Positions 39,441-51,900 of a stretch of 64,000 bases of DNA are shown here, in pieces; position 1 is the first letter of the stretch, and every line of letters starts with the position of its first letter. The translations under genes and the position numbers were made by a program. The stretch spans positions 547,501 to 611,500 of the forward strand of contig CAJNDS010000957.1 in assembly GCA_905221605.1 (NCBI GenBank), written 5' to 3'. This stretch comes from Symbiodinium natans (taxonomy: Eukaryota; Sar; Dinophyceae; Suessiales; Symbiodiniaceae). The notes under the pieces were generated by a model. The model was not told the origin of the DNA and ran no database searches. It saw nothing but the letters and a program-made list of their open reading frames with translations.

Positions 39441-41196
39441 GCATGGTAGGACGATCCAAGCCGTGTGAGAGTGCCACACCCCGCTGAGATTCAGGGCAGG
39501 ATCAGCCGCGGGAAGCAAAAAGCGCCTTGCCTCTCAATTTCCAAAATCTTGTGGTGCCTGAGAAGAGGAGGAGGGGAGCTGCACGATCCAGCAAACCTCT
39601 TCGCAGGTGGCCAACAAGCTCCGGGACATGCCGCCACATCTGCAGCAGGAGAGTATTCAATGAGAGTGAACATGAAGCTACTGACAATCTTTTCATGCGA
39701 TTGGGTGTGATGGTGGTACTTTGGGTCAAGCGTCAAACACACTGGACATGTTTCCTGCAGAAGCCCTTTGTGCCAGTGAGCCTGCGTGGTCATGTCCTTG
39801 ATTCCAGTGTATGGCTTCGAAGCTTTGAAGCTCTCTCTAGCATTGTCGCGGCCTAGCAGGAAGTCATGCGGCGCGGCCCCTTAGATGCCAGGCACCTGCG
39901 ACCAAACAGGTGTTGAGTCACAAATGCAAAGGGACCAAAACCATTTCCATTTTCTTACGCATGTGGCAGAGGAGTCCGACCTCCTCGCTCCTGAGCCGTA
40001 TGAAGCAGGCTGATGCCCTCCGTGTCCTTGCCCATGTTTCCTTAGCCCCTCCACCCGACTCAGCATCGCCAGCTCCCTTCGAAGCCTGTGCAGGCTCTCG
40101 AAGCAGATCGTTCGGGCTGCCTGCTTCGAGGCTCCGATCCTGTTGTTGAGACCTTTTTTGAGCTTGGCTAGGCTCATCTGTCAGCATCTGCCCACGCTGC
40201 ACTTGAAGTTCGGCCACTCTGCTCTATCTACTCTATCTAGTGAGTTCTCAAAAAGACTTTTTTGCTTTTCTCATGATCTAATCAACCTTATGCCTTCGTC
40301 ATGAGGCGGCCCCAAGTACAGCTTCTTAAACACCAATGTGCATAGCGACAGCTTCGCTCTAGCCCTCAGTCTCAAGAATGTGGTGTAGGTATGATTTACC
40401 AGAAAGGGAGCATGCCTGATCTGGCCCCAATTTAGAGTTGTAGCATCTGCCGTGAACGGTTGGGAACTACGTGTTGGCAGGACCATTGTTCCCAACCTCC
40501 CCTTTTTCTAGCCGGGGGTTGGGGAATTATGTGGAATCATGTTTTTGGCATGCTCTGGGGCAGGGGCTGAAAACACCATTTCAAGTCCATGCACACAAGT
40601 ATGGTTTTGGCGTGTTTTGGGGCTGGAGAACAGTGGGTTGCTGGCGCTAGTGCGGCGCTGTACGGCGCAAGGCAAGATGCGGACAGTCGGTCACAGGACG
40701 CAGGCCCGAAGGTTTGTAGGCCTATTTGAAGAGATCAGGGCATCGAAACGCTGGCTCCCACCGATTTTTTTGCTGTCAAGCACATATTAGAAGCTTAACA
40801 GACTCCTTTCCTGGGTTGGACGATGCGGGATGGTACAAGTACAATGTCAGTGCCGCGCGACACCCCGAACTGGCTGCCCATAGGGCCGTATTGTGGGTAG
40901 ACAAAGCTTCTATGCTACCCATGCCAGGTCCAAGACAAAACGGAGGGCCAGTTGCCCACTTTGTACTTTCTGTTTGCTGGTGTGACTGCCCCACATCTGG
41001 CGACATGTTGTTGCGAGACAAATCTCTGCCAAGGTTTTCAAAGGGATGGAAGGGGCGCAGCACACACGAAGTTGGTTCGTTCTTTTCCCAAGGATGCGGC
41101 CGGTAAAGCAATCGGCCAAAGCAGCCATTGAGGCCTCGGCCTTCCCTCCATCTTCTTGCTGGTATCGTTCACTCCTTGTTTCCGCTGCTCGCTCTC

Positions 41197-41227
<31 letters not shown>

Positions 41228-41367
41228 CTTTCTCTCTCGCTCTCGCTCTCTCGCTCTCTCGCTCTCTCTCTCTCTCGCGCTGGCTCGCTCTCTCTCTACC
41301 TCTCTCTCTCTCTCTCTCGCTATGCCTCTTTCTGCTGACTTCTCTCCGACTCTGCCATGGCCCTCAG
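39441..41367. other. No confident gene; possible exon near 40.8 kb
   Basis: The forward frame 40726-41106 includes the protein-like stretch GWYKYNVSAARHPELAAHRA and could hold an exon, but no border or family is certain. Frames at 39465-39856 lack motifs. An impure (CTCTCTTT)n/(CTCG)n microsatellite occupies 41190-41325. Confidence 0.35.
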
Positions 41368-41482
41368 CACAAGCAGGCGCTCATTAACGACTTCCGCCTC
41401 CAGCCGGAGTGTGCTTGGATGCTGCGATCCCTGCCACCAGACAAGTCCGCAGCCCAGGACGCTATTCGTCCTCAACGTACGA
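41368..41482 (+). CDS. Candidate exon, helical
   Basis: After the acceptor CCCTCAG (to 41367) the frame reads HKQALINDFRLQPECAWMLR then SLPPDKSAAQDAIRPQ. It is compact and helix-like, resembling short helical segments beside RNA-binding domains in algal proteins, but I cannot name the family. It may be the last exon of the gene to its left, ending at the TAA near 41488. Confidence 0.35.
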
Positions 41483-41550
41483 CTGCCTAAGCTCCAAACG
41501 CTTGCAAAAACAGCTGCCCACGTGAGTGGGCAAACTTGCATGTTCTGAGC

Positions 41551-41755
41551 GCGTGGCTCCCGTGAGCTCCAGAAGATTGCAAGACCGATTGCTCCAGTGG
41601 CGGCACCAATTTAGCGGAGCTGGGCTTCGAGCATCATGAGCATCAGCTGGGTATTTTCTGGGCACATGGCCCCCTGAGCTCCAGACGTTTGCAACCCAAC
41701 TGTTCAGTGCGCAATGTCGACGAGGCGGGGGTTGAACAGGTGTGTGTTTTTCTGA
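41551..41755. repeat. Dispersed repeat flanking the minisatellite, left copy
   Basis: Contains CCCTGAGCTCCAGACG, GACGAGGCGGGGGTTGA and GAGCATCATGAGCAT in two imperfect sub-copies. The same words recur at 43103-43275 on the other side of the arrays. Confidence 0.75.
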
Positions 41756-41781
41756 GTACGTTGGTTTCTGCGTCTGCAGCA

Positions 41782-42590
41782 AAAGGCGTACTTTGGAGAA
41801 GAACACGAATTCAACACGAATGGGGTCACACCTTCACCGGGCAAAATCATTATGGAGAAGGACATAGGCGCACAAAAGGGGTCGCACCTTCACAGGCAGC
41901 AGCGTACTTTGGAGAAGAACACCCCGCTGCAACACGAAAGGGGTCAAACCTTCACCGGGAAAGAGCATGCATTGCAGAAGATTTCGGGTGCAACACGCAA
42001 GGGGTCACACCTTCACGGGGCAAAAACATTATGGAGAAGGACATGGGTGCACAAAAGGGGTCGCACCTTCACAGGCAACAGCGTACTTTGGAGAAGAACA
42101 CCCCGCTGCAACACGAAAGGGGTCAAACCTTCACCGGGAAAGAGCATGCATTGCAGAAGATTTCGGGTGCAGCACGCAAGGGGTCACACCTTCACGGGGC
42201 AAAAACATTATGGAGAAGGACATGGGTGCACAAAAGGGGTCGCACCTTCACAGGCAACAGCGTACTTTGGAGAAGAACACCCCGCTGCAACACGAAAGGG
42301 GTCAAACCTTCACCGGGAAAGAGCATGCATTGCAGAAAAATTTCGGGTGCAACACGCAAGGGGTCACACCCTCACGGGGCAAAAACTTTATGGAGAAGGA
42401 CATGGGTGCACAAAAGGGGTCGCACCTTCACAGGCAACAGCGTACTTTGGAGAAGAACACCCCGCTGCAACACGAAAGGGGTCAAACCTTCACCGGGCAA
42501 GAGCATGCATTGCAGAAGATTTCGGGTGCAACACGCAAGGGGTCACACCTTCACGGGGCAAGGCTCACTTTGAGGAGGAACACGGGTGTA
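41782..42590. repeat. 179-bp higher-order minisatellite
   Basis: GCGTACTTTGGAGAAGAACA recurs at about 41787, 41902, 42081, 42260 and 42440. Full units are 179, 179 and 180 bp. Each unit has three related sub-units of about 55-63 bp, all starting near AGGGGTC(G/A)(C/A)ACCTTCAC. The first unit lacks one sub-unit. Copies are almost identical. All three forward frames are open through the array. Confidence 0.95.
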
Positions 42591-42647
42591 ATGTTGTCTG
42601 CTGATTAGTCTGCCCCGCCCCTCAACAATTGGACCCCGCTCTTTCGT

Positions 42648-42697
42648 GTGGGGGGGGGGGGGGGGGGGGGGGCAAAGTTTTTTTTTTTTTGGGGGGG
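42648..42697. repeat. Adjacent G, T and G homopolymers
   Basis: A G run of about 24, a T run of about 12, then a G run of 7, directly between the two tandem arrays. Confidence 0.95.
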
Positions 42698-42698
42698 T

Positions 42699-43015
42699 CT
42701 GGCTTTATATGATTTTAAAAGGGATGAGTTTATGTGAATTTCGAAGGTGTCCATATGATCTTAAACGGGATGAGCTTGAATTTCAATGGGATCCATATGG
42801 TTTTACATGCTGAGCTTATATGAATTTAAACGAGATCCATATGATTTTAAAAGGGATGAGCTTACAAATTTTGAGCAGGATCCATTTAATTTTAAAAGGG
42901 ATGAGCTTGAGGGATCCATATGTTTTTAAAAGGGGTGAGACTGTATGAAATTAAAAGGGATCACACATGATTTTGAAAGGGATGAGTTTACATGAGTTTC
43001 AAGGGGATCCATCTA
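42699..43015. repeat. ATCCATATG / GGGATGAG tandem repeat
   Basis: Seven or eight degenerate units of about 40-46 bp with the words ATCCATATGATTTTAAAAGG, GGGATGAGCTT and ATGAATTT. It is AT-rich and contains no gene. Confidence 0.85.
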
Positions 43016-43102
43016 TCCCAACCAAGCCAGCCCGCAAAACGAAATAAGATTCCGGGGGACCAAACGTTTTACATTATACGGCATTCGGGCAGCGGGCAAA
43101 AA

Positions 43103-43275
43103 CGTATTTGGGAGAAGGCTTGCAACACGAATTGCCAAAGTGGTGGCGCAAGTTCGACGAGGCGGGGGTTGAGCATCATGAGCATGGAATGAGTATTGTC
43201 TGGGTACGTCGTCCCCTGAGCTCCAGACACTTGCAACATGAATTGCCCTAATTCGACGAGGCAGGGTGAGCATCA
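43103..43275. repeat. Dispersed repeat flanking the minisatellite, right copy
   Basis: Second copy of the 41551-41755 family, again with CGACGAGGCGGGGGTTGAGC and CCCTGAGCTCCAGACAC. It is in the same orientation as the left copy. Confidence 0.75.
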
Positions 43276-44441
43276 CGAGCATCAGAGTGAAGAAGGGGAA
43301 CTCGAGTGCACACCCAAAAGAAGAATAAGAAGAGTCATGGGAAAACGACAAGAAAAAGATATTCAATTTATCAATCTCGATCATTCCCAGCCTGCAGCTA
43401 CTCAATGTGGGAGCCATCCAGCTGTTTTCGGACTGGTAGTTACTACCGGATACTTCTCCCCAGGCTTCTGTCGCGGGACTGTCCGCGAAATTCTCTGCTT
43501 CTGCGGGATTCTCTGGGGGTGGGCACTGCAGGGATCCCGGCGGGACTCTCTGCGGGATTTTCTGCGGGCGGGCATTCGGGAAAGCACGAATGAGCGCGAT
43601 AACGGACAGCCAGGAACCATAATGTGATACTGTAGTACGGAAGACCACTGCAAACCCGCCGCTGGCGCGTCGCGCAACACTGGCCAACTGTACTATGAGC
43701 CTATGTGAGCTGCTTGCGTCTAGCCGTGAGCCTTGTGCGACCCATGGGATTGGAACAAGGCAGAAGCTGGCAGCAAGGATTGATCCTTCTGGTCAAGCAG
43801 ATGCTTCGGGGTACGCCGCAGGGATATGTATGGATGTGAAACGTGAGTGCCGAAAACTGGAGCTAGGGCCGGCTAGGTCTTGACAGCTGTGCGAGGTATG
43901 TGGCTGAGGAGCTGAAGAAGATCGTTTGAGCAGCTTCTACGCTCCCCTCGAAGCATGCGCCATACGCAGTGAAAAGTGGGGAGTGGTGCTCGCGGCGAGG
44001 GTATTTATCTACTTGGAGAGCTGCTCCGGTGCCTCCTTTGGCACAGCGTCTACGCAGGGACGAGGGCAGGCTTTGCAGGCTTTGTGTTTGATGTCTGCAG
44101 CTTTGGCTCAAGCGGCTCCCGTGGCACAGGCCCTCTCCAAAGGCTGGGGCGACCATCGCAGTTCTTGTCTCTACAAAGAGTCCCCATGTGACTGACAAAT
44201 GGAGACATTTGTTGCGGTCTTTAGAGGCCTGGAGAGGGGTCACGGCCAGGATGGAGGCAGGCAGAGGCTTTGATGCACTGCGCTTCTTCTTGTAGCCAAA
44301 ACCTTGAACACAACGGGCCAAACCTTGACCTAGGGCCCTAGAGGGCCCAGCCGTTTGAATTCGACCGGAGGCAACAAGCTCGCAATCCAAGTGCTAGCTG
44401 CTAGCTGCGAAAGTGACCCAGGAATGGAGTTGGAATGTACC
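43276..44441. other. No confident gene
   Basis: Short repeated words (GCGGGACTCTCTGCGGGATT) at 43470-43570. At 44095-44111 TTTGGCTCAAG matches the last 11 bases of the dinoflagellate spliced leader, a possible but weak relic. No supported frame. Confidence 0.4.
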
Positions 44442-47400
44442 ATGGACGAGCAGGAGCCCGCACGGGTCATCGATCGACAATTTGAGCGCAAGTGTGTGTG
44501 CACTGTTTGCGCAAGGGTTCCGCTGCTCCTCAAGCGATCACGAGCCATGCCTCTCCCGCTGGGAGGACGTTGTGGTACTGGATACAGGCTCCGGCTTTCT
44601 CAAGGCATGGCAAACGAAGGAAACGAAGCAAACAGGCACAGGCGAGAACACGAACGCGAACACACTGCTTGCACGATTCGGAGGTGGGCTTCTCCGGCGA
44701 AGATGCACCTCGGGCAGTGCTTCCAACTGCCATGGCAACTGCCACGGTGGCTTAGCTGAACTGAGTAGCACGCTACTGACCTTTTGGGCTTCTGTGCCTA
44801 TCACAAGAGGCAGATGAATCCAGGGAGGACGAAGCTGCCGCAGCTTCCTCAGCCCCAAGAAGTCACAGACACTTCCCATTGGTTTCGCACCTTCTTCGCA
44901 CAGCGCAGGCAACAGGTGACTCTGCGGCACAGAAGAAGAGCAACTTGGTTGCGACGCGGGGAAGAGCGATGTATCCTGATGTCTCCTGACGTATCGTGCA
45001 GAGTGGGGAGAAGAGACGGGAAGAGATGCGCCAAGAGAGAGCTCCGGGGTGCGAGGCCAGGTCTTCTATGGTGAGGAGGCCATCCTACAGGCGGGGGGGG
45101 CTGGAGATGACATGAGATGACATGAGATGACATGAGATGACATGAGATGACCCTGGGCCTGCCATCAAATTCTCTTAGAAAAGCTGCTGACACGGCTGAG
45201 CCGGCTGAGCTGCGGGAGACAGGACAACGCTCAAATCACGCGTCCGGTGCAGCGCGGTGAGATACAACTCACACAGCCGGAGAAGGACATGATTTCGATG
45301 GTGCTGAAGTTGAGTTGCAGATTCGTTCCAGCCAGCCCTTCCAAAAGTGCTGCGTCAGAGGAAGCCATGGAGAACCTCCTCGAGCACGTTTTTCGGAATG
45401 TGCTGGGTGTCGAGCAGGAGGCGAGAGCTTCTCCGGGGGACGGTGCGAGAGGCGACTCAAGAGCCATTATTGTCAAGTACTGTTGTGTTTCGTCCATGGG
45501 CAGCGACTTGCCTTCAGAGGACTTGCCCTGTCTCATTGCCGACACCATGCCCCTGGGTCAAAGCCGCTCGGACTGTGCACAGATGCACACAGATGCACAC
45601 AGATGCACACAGATGCACGCAGGTGCACACAGATTCTGCAAACCATTCCAGGTTCCTATGCGACACGTCAATGGATAGCAGAGGCCAGAAAGATTCGAGT
45701 GGAACATGCGAACATGCTGAGACTTTGAAACTGGGAGACGTTCGACTCTGAGCCGCCACTAGAACCTGTTAGAAACCGTAAGGTCATGTTCGAGAAGATC
45801 AAGGTAAAGTCCTTGGCCATCTTCAACACGGCAGTCGCTTGGATATTTCAGCAATTCTCGACACTCCAGCAAAATCTCCTGACCAAGCAGTATCAAGACT
45901 TGGCAACACGTAACCGTCTCAGGCCCTCAGCTTATTCTCGACGGGTCGTGAGCCTCTCAGTGATCTTCGGTACATCATGAGGACATCATGCGGACATCAT
46001 GAGGACATCATGAAGACATCATGAGGACCTCTGTGGTTTCAGGCAAGCAGATGGGTTATGGTTGTTCTTGATTTAGTGGGCTGAGGTACCCGAGGACTGG
46101 TTCTGGAGAGTGGCGAGGGCATCACTCAGGCAAAGAGATCCTTCCCTTCCCTTCAGAAGCGGAAAACCATGCTTCAGTGCTCCAGGCCGTCCCTGTTTTC
46201 GAGGGCTACGCGATACCGCACGCGATCTTCAAGATGAAGGTGCTGCGCTCAGCGGACCCTGGTGTGTATGCTGCATGCCGGACACTGGCAACATGCAGTT
46301 GTTCCGATCCTGCGTGTCATTTAGCACCCTCAGGTCGCTGGGCACGACATCACACAGCGATTGCAAGACATGATGGCTGTGTCCCCAGACAGGGCCAAGG
46401 TGGGATGGATATACAGTGATATTCATGCCGATGTTGGGTGATGGGCCTCCTTCAAATTTGAGGCCGAAGAGCTTGGTACAAAGCAGAGCCTTCGCACCAT
46501 GCAGGCCATGAAGGAGAAGGTGCCTGGCAACACGTGGTTGCGCATGAGTTGCCATTGCGTCTTCCGGTCCAAGCTCGTCCATGTCTTCAAACTGCCGTGG
46601 TTATTCTTCAAAGGCGAGTGCGCGCACCACAAGAGCAGAGAGCGCTTCCATCTCTTGTGACTGTTGTTGGCTGTTCCGCGCGCACACACACACACACCCA
46701 CACACTCACTTTCATGTGAGACACGTATTCCCTCGCAGGGTGAGTTCTCGAAAGTGTAGGTCTGCTTCGTGGCGCCGTCTGGGAGCGGTGGCGTCCCGGC
46801 TGATGCGCTGCGACCCAAGACGGAGCGCACGTTTTGTCTAGAAGCGTTTCTATGCAGGCAATCTGCACATTCCTACGTGCTGCACTTCTACTGTAAAATG
46901 TGCTTTTCACCCTTGGCATCCTGGTGCCCCACAACGGCGTCTTCATTCAGCAGGCTTCCTATTGCCAAACACTTTTTCGGCTCGTACGCGCCGACGGCTC
47001 TTTTTTGTCGGCATGTCTTGGCGACCCCTGTGCTCCCCAACAGATCGTTGGCATCTCGCTCAACTACTGCCAACAGCCATGAGCATCAACTCGTACACAC
47101 TCTTTGTTGGGTCTTGCGGCTGGGCCCGTGTCCGTCGTGTCCTGAGGCCAGATAGTGGCGACGAGGAAGCCAGGTCTTTCGAGCTGCCAGATGGTCAGAT
47201 CATCCAGGCCGATTTTGGGTGCCGAAAGTGTTTCCCGAAGTTTTCGGGCCTGCGAACTTGAGGTCAAAGAGAAGATCCGGACGGGGGCCACGGAGATCCT
47301 TTTTGGCGGCGCGGGCGAGCTCTGTACCCAGCTCTGTGAGTGGCACCCTGCAGTGCCTGCAGCAACGCCTCTTGCTTTCTGAAATGTTCTGAAGCTTTAC

Positions 47401-48964
47401 TACGCCGCTTGCGCATCTTTGCGCCATCGTATCTCCACAGGGCCTCCATGCAGAAGATCTGCCTGGATGCCATCAACACGGTGGACTTGGATTTCCGACA
47501 GGCCGCGTTCAAGTTGCCCACCCGAGTGGACATGAACCTGAAATTAGTCTGAAACGAAGCTGAAGTTTTTTGAAGGACCTGGTCAAGAGCGTCGTGGTAG
47601 CAGGCCTTGTGGGACGCATGCTTTGCGTGCGGTGCATGCCTGAGCCCTGGCTTCGAGGTGGCACCTCGATGCTGCTGAACTTGGCGCCCAGACTGAGGCC
47701 CTTCTCCTATGATTGTCCAGTTACCGAGGAAATTGGAGAGGGGTACCAAGAACATTAAAAACATTGGGGAAAGCTGTCACCTTCGCCGCCTGATGCCATG
47801 CTAATCTGAGAGTGGCGCAGCCCAGACATGTCCGCAACATCCCTGATCTCAAGCCCTCTAAGACTCTAAGCGCCCTCTAAGGCCTCAAAGCCCTCCAAGT
47901 ACTTTGAGCCTTTGAGCCCTCAAAAAGGCCCTCTCCAATGTCAGCCCTGCTAGCCCAGGCCAGAAAAGCCCAGCCCGAAGCAGGGTGACATATCCCTCTC
48001 ACACGTCAACACGCACGCTTCGAGGTCGGAGCTCAAGAGCACGCTGGCCTCAGAACTCTCCAAGACGGTTGGGGGACTCAGGATCCAAAGAATCCAAAGA
48101 ATCATAGAGGAGCGGCTCTGCTTGAACTTTGCCTCCATCAGAGCCTCAACATATCACCAGGAAGAACGAGGAGTGATTCTTGAAGAGAGCAGAAAAGGAG
48201 TGGAGTTTGTGCGTACTTTTCCTTTGGTTTTCAGGTGGAGGTCATCAGCGACTCGCAGCGGCGCTTCGCGGCCTGGATTGGCGGCTCCATGTTTGCGTCC
48301 TTGTCCACCTTCGACCAGGTCGCCATCACCAAGCAGGACTGGGCATTTAGACTGCCGCCACAACGAAGTCAATCGTCCTACATTCCCCATATTGTGTCAG
48401 CTCGGAGAAGTCATGCTTCAATAAGAATAAGAAGTGGTTGGGGAAGGGAGAGAAGCTTTTCCAGCGCCACCTCGAATCGTCAGAGTATGTCAAACACGAA
48501 CAATCCTGAACCTAAGATCTGCTTCAATCTGCTTCATGCGTTCTCGGTTGAATGGCTGGAAGTGCTTTGGGGCTCATAGGTTCTGTGGCATCATCCCTGA
48601 ATACAGACCTGGCAATCCGAAGGTTGTGCAGGGAACTAATCACCGAAGGCCTACGTATTGTCCAGCAGCCCCTATAAGCGGACTGCTCCGTAACTTTCAT
48701 AAAGCACTTTCAAGGAGAGTGCACTGCAACGCACCACTGGGCCCCAAGAAGGCCCTCAAGACGAAGACACAGAACCATCGGCAACCATTAGCAACCTGAA
48801 AAAGCGGGTCACCCTCAGCAGATTTTAGGTACCGACGGGGTACCCATGGGTTATGTTGCCCATGGAACATGTGGAATGCGCAGTGCAATCACTTGCCCCG
48901 AGCCGAGGAGTACGAGGAGGGGAAGTCCGACGTTCGAGGCCTTGTAGCACGGAAGACCTTCTGA
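44442..48964 (+). CDS. Divergent actin-family (actin-related) protein, many exons
   Basis: Actin-fold signatures occur in order along the strand: VVVLDTGSGFLK (ending 44604), VGFSGEDAPRAVLP (44684-44728), VFYGEEAILQ (45061-45090) joined to RGEIQLTQPEKDM and AMENLLEHVFRNVLGV (45253-45556), NRKVMFEKIKVKSLAIFNTA (45763-45838), LSVIF (45953-45969), TRGLVLESGEGITQ (46086-46129), VPVFEGYAIPHAIFKMK (to 46239), SLRTMQAMKEK (to 46519), SFELPDGQIIQ (to 47207), GATEILFG (47263-47335), CLDAINTVDLDFRQ (47441-47501), DLVKSVVVAG (47576-47603), GTSMLLNLAPRL (47658-47697), TLASELSKT (48040-48067), WIGGSMFASLSTF (48235-48342), and EYEEGKSDVRGLVARKTF with a stop at 48962-48964. These cover the phosphate loops and the C-terminus of actin. 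Many introns are GC-AG. Family members bind ATP and act in filaments, dynein/Arp2/3 complexes or chromatin remodellers; the subfamily is unresolved. The start (ATG 44442) and the exons near 44.8, 45.0 and 46.5-47.1 kb are uncertain. Confidence 0.85.
45107..45152. repeat. 10-bp intronic minisatellite
   Basis: Four to five copies of ATGACATGAG inside an intron of the actin-family gene. Confidence 0.9.
45578..45634. repeat. 12-bp minisatellite
   Basis: Five copies of CACAGATGCACA in the intron following the exon that ends at 45556. Confidence 0.9.
45970..46027. repeat. 12-bp intronic minisatellite
   Basis: Five copies of ACATCATGAGGA directly after the exon ending at 45969. Confidence 0.9.
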
Positions 48965-51900
48965 GGCAGGGTTTTCCGTTCTTTCTCGGCCAGCAAATCA
49001 ACACATCTTCGCATCTGCCAATAGTGACTTACGAATAGTCTGAAACGAAAGCGGCCAGCCCGCACGACGCTCCGAACACACTCGGAGACTGATACAGGTC
49101 TGGAGGAGATCAGAGTCTCACACAGTCTGTGGCTGCGTGCGGATCTCGGACAATGTTGGAAAGGTTCAGCCTCCTCCCCCTTGACAGCATCGAGGTCGTG
49201 CTGAAAATAGCGGCTGGCCACAGACGGTCTCACATGGCACGGACAAAAACGAGCTTCGAGCTTGCGCCTGTCCCGACATGCACATGTTGGCCCCCCTGCT
49301 GGACATACCATGGATACCAGTGCCAGATCTGCATCCCACAGTGCATCCGGCTTGCAGGTGTCGTGAAGACACAGGGGCTTTGTGGCTCTGTGCCAACTTC
49401 AACAAAACCCATCAAAAGGACCCAACATCTGCAAGTCGCATAGTCGCCGTTTCTTTCGAGATTTGTTTCCAGCTTCCGGTTTCAAGTCGCCCGCTTCCAT
49501 GGGAGTTGCCATTGGCAAGATGGAGAATTTAATCTGCTGCGGGGAGCGTGGCTGCCCCACAGTGGGAACGGAGCAACGCGACGTGGCATGCGATTGGAGG
49601 TGTTCATGGGTCTTCATGCTTTTGTTTCCCACTTGGCTTTTGGTTGTACAGTGTCTTTTGGAGTTAGATCCGACGGTGTGGGGTTAGTCGTAACGATTTC
49701 TTGTCAATCGCCACCCACATTACGCGGAAGCAAAAAGAGTAGTCGGAACATTGAGCGTTTGCCATGGGGAGGTGCTTTCGTTCCGAGCCCGCTCTAGTGG
49801 CGGCCGATACATGAGTCAGCATGCACGCACACCCCCCCCCCTCCCCCGCCTGGCCATGGTAATCCCCCCCATGGGTCATGGTGACCCTGGTGGGTTTTGG
49901 GTTCCCCCCCGGTGTTTCATGGTCTGTGGATCATGGGTTTAGGGTTTAGGGTTAGGCTGTAGAGTTCAGGATTTTCACTCTGACCCCCTTGGTCCATTGG
50001 TTCACGGTGGGCTTAGAGTTTAGGGTTCAAATGGTAGGTTCACGGTTTCTCCTCGCCCCCCTGTGGTTCGTGCTGGGTTTACGGTTTAGCGTTAAAGCGG
50101 TTAAGGTTCGGGTTTACCCTTCTCCCCCCTGGGGCTTAGGGTTCAGGGTTCGGGGTTTAGGTTGAGGGTTTCTCTCTCCCCCTGTGGTCCATGGTGTTTA
50201 GGGTTAACGATGCCAGGGGGGAAGGGGGGAATAACCATTGGGAGGGGGGGGGGGTACCATTCCGGGGGGGGGGGTCAATCGCGGAAAGCGGGCGCACAAA
50301 GAGTCGCGCAGACCCCAAAACCACGCCTCATCACAATGACCTCTCATCAACACAGATTTTTGTCACCGCAAATGTGCTTGGAGCAGCGGTTCCAAGGGCA
50401 GGGTGGTTGTTATGACTTCGTTGGTTGTTTTAGATGGGCACGGTCAGTTTCTGAAACATACCTTTGGGCAGCGCTTGCATGGGGATGTCGGGATTTTCTC
50501 GGGTATCTGCTTTGATGTCTTAACGGGCGGCTGAATGTCCGGCTTGCCCAACCGTGCTTGCTGTGAGCTTGCTGTGACTTCGGTGTTTTCCGGGACGTTT
50601 TATGTCACCTCGCCTCCTCGCCCGGTGCTCGGCTGCTCGGCTCCAGGGCAGCCCCACAGAGAGTATCCCTCTGGAGTGCCCACCGCCCCGAGAGCGGAGA
50701 ATTGCGGGAGGAGAGGAAAAGCAGCAGCCTTGCGGAGTCACTTCAAACGAGATGGCTCCCGCATCAGTTTTCTCGGTACGGTCTCGGGATGATCGAGGGT
50801 AGATCTATGTGTCCATGTGTGAATATCCGCCTGGAAGCTTTGGGAGCTCTTCGCAACGCGCGCGCGCGCGCGCGCAGGGGGGGGGGGGGGGATTACGATG
50901 TTTTTGCTTTTTTGGAGCTGCTGCTTTTTGACCAAGTCAGTGCATCAGCTTATGAATGTCTGAGGACGCGAGAACAGCAATCCAAATCCCAGTTTGTTGC
51001 AGTTCAGATTGCAGCTAATTGCAGCTAGCCTCAGCTCTGCTCTGAGGCTTCTTTTGCGTGATCGAGCAGCACTCGGCCCATGGGCCCTTCGACATCGAAG
51101 ATATCGAGGACCTTGCCCACGGCGACCAGGCACGGGGGCTCTCAAGTTCCCGGCCGTGGAGCCACGTGGAGCATTGTCAAAGCCGGGGGCAGGAGAGATC
51201 CGTCCAACCTGACCTCGATCAGCATGTAGCAGAGGCGGCTGACTGATCCTTCGTAACGTCTTCGAGTCCAAAAGGATACCATCGAAAGCTGATGGGTTCT
51301 CGAGGCACTCGGGCCACTCTTGCCCAAGGACTGCCCCGCAGCTGAGCCTTGTTGGGGCTTGGGCTTGACTAGAATTGCTGTCGGCCAATCCCTGTGGATG
51401 CCCTGCAATCCCTGGCTTTTCTTCAGGATGACCTGCCGCCAAAGGTTCTCGCCTAATTCAAGCTTCTCTCATCTGTAGCTGAGGGTGTCGAGCTTTGTGC
51501 CCAAGCGTGAACTGCTTCCAGAGACCCTTCGAGCCTTCCGGGGTCCTTGTCAGCCACAAAGCCACCCCAAGGTCTTCGGGAGACGCCGCTGCCTCGGAGA
51601 GCGTTCTTTTTGCCCTTAAGGGCTAGGGCCGCTAGGGCCCGAGTCCACACACAACCGAGAAGCTGAGGAGGCGCAGACAATGCGGTCACCTTGATCGCCA
51701 CCTCCCAGATGGTGATTTGACGGTAGAGGACTGGAGTACCAAGTCGCATTGCTTCGGCTGGCTTCGGGTGCTCATGTGTGTCCCTAGCTGCGCGTAGCGC
51801 TCCGCCTGGTGCCGTGGACATGAGATAGATAGTCCCGGACGCACAAGAGAACTATCCAGAACTATCCTTTGCCTTTCCATCTGAAAGAGGATGGGTGCGA

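Noticed and set aside
41782-42590. CRISPR-like array
   Set aside because: The units are contiguous higher-order repeats without unique spacers, in a eukaryotic context.
44090-44115. Spliced-leader relic
   Set aside because: Only TTTGGCTCAAG (11 bases) matches; upstream bases diverge, and no gene starts directly after it, so chance cannot be excluded.
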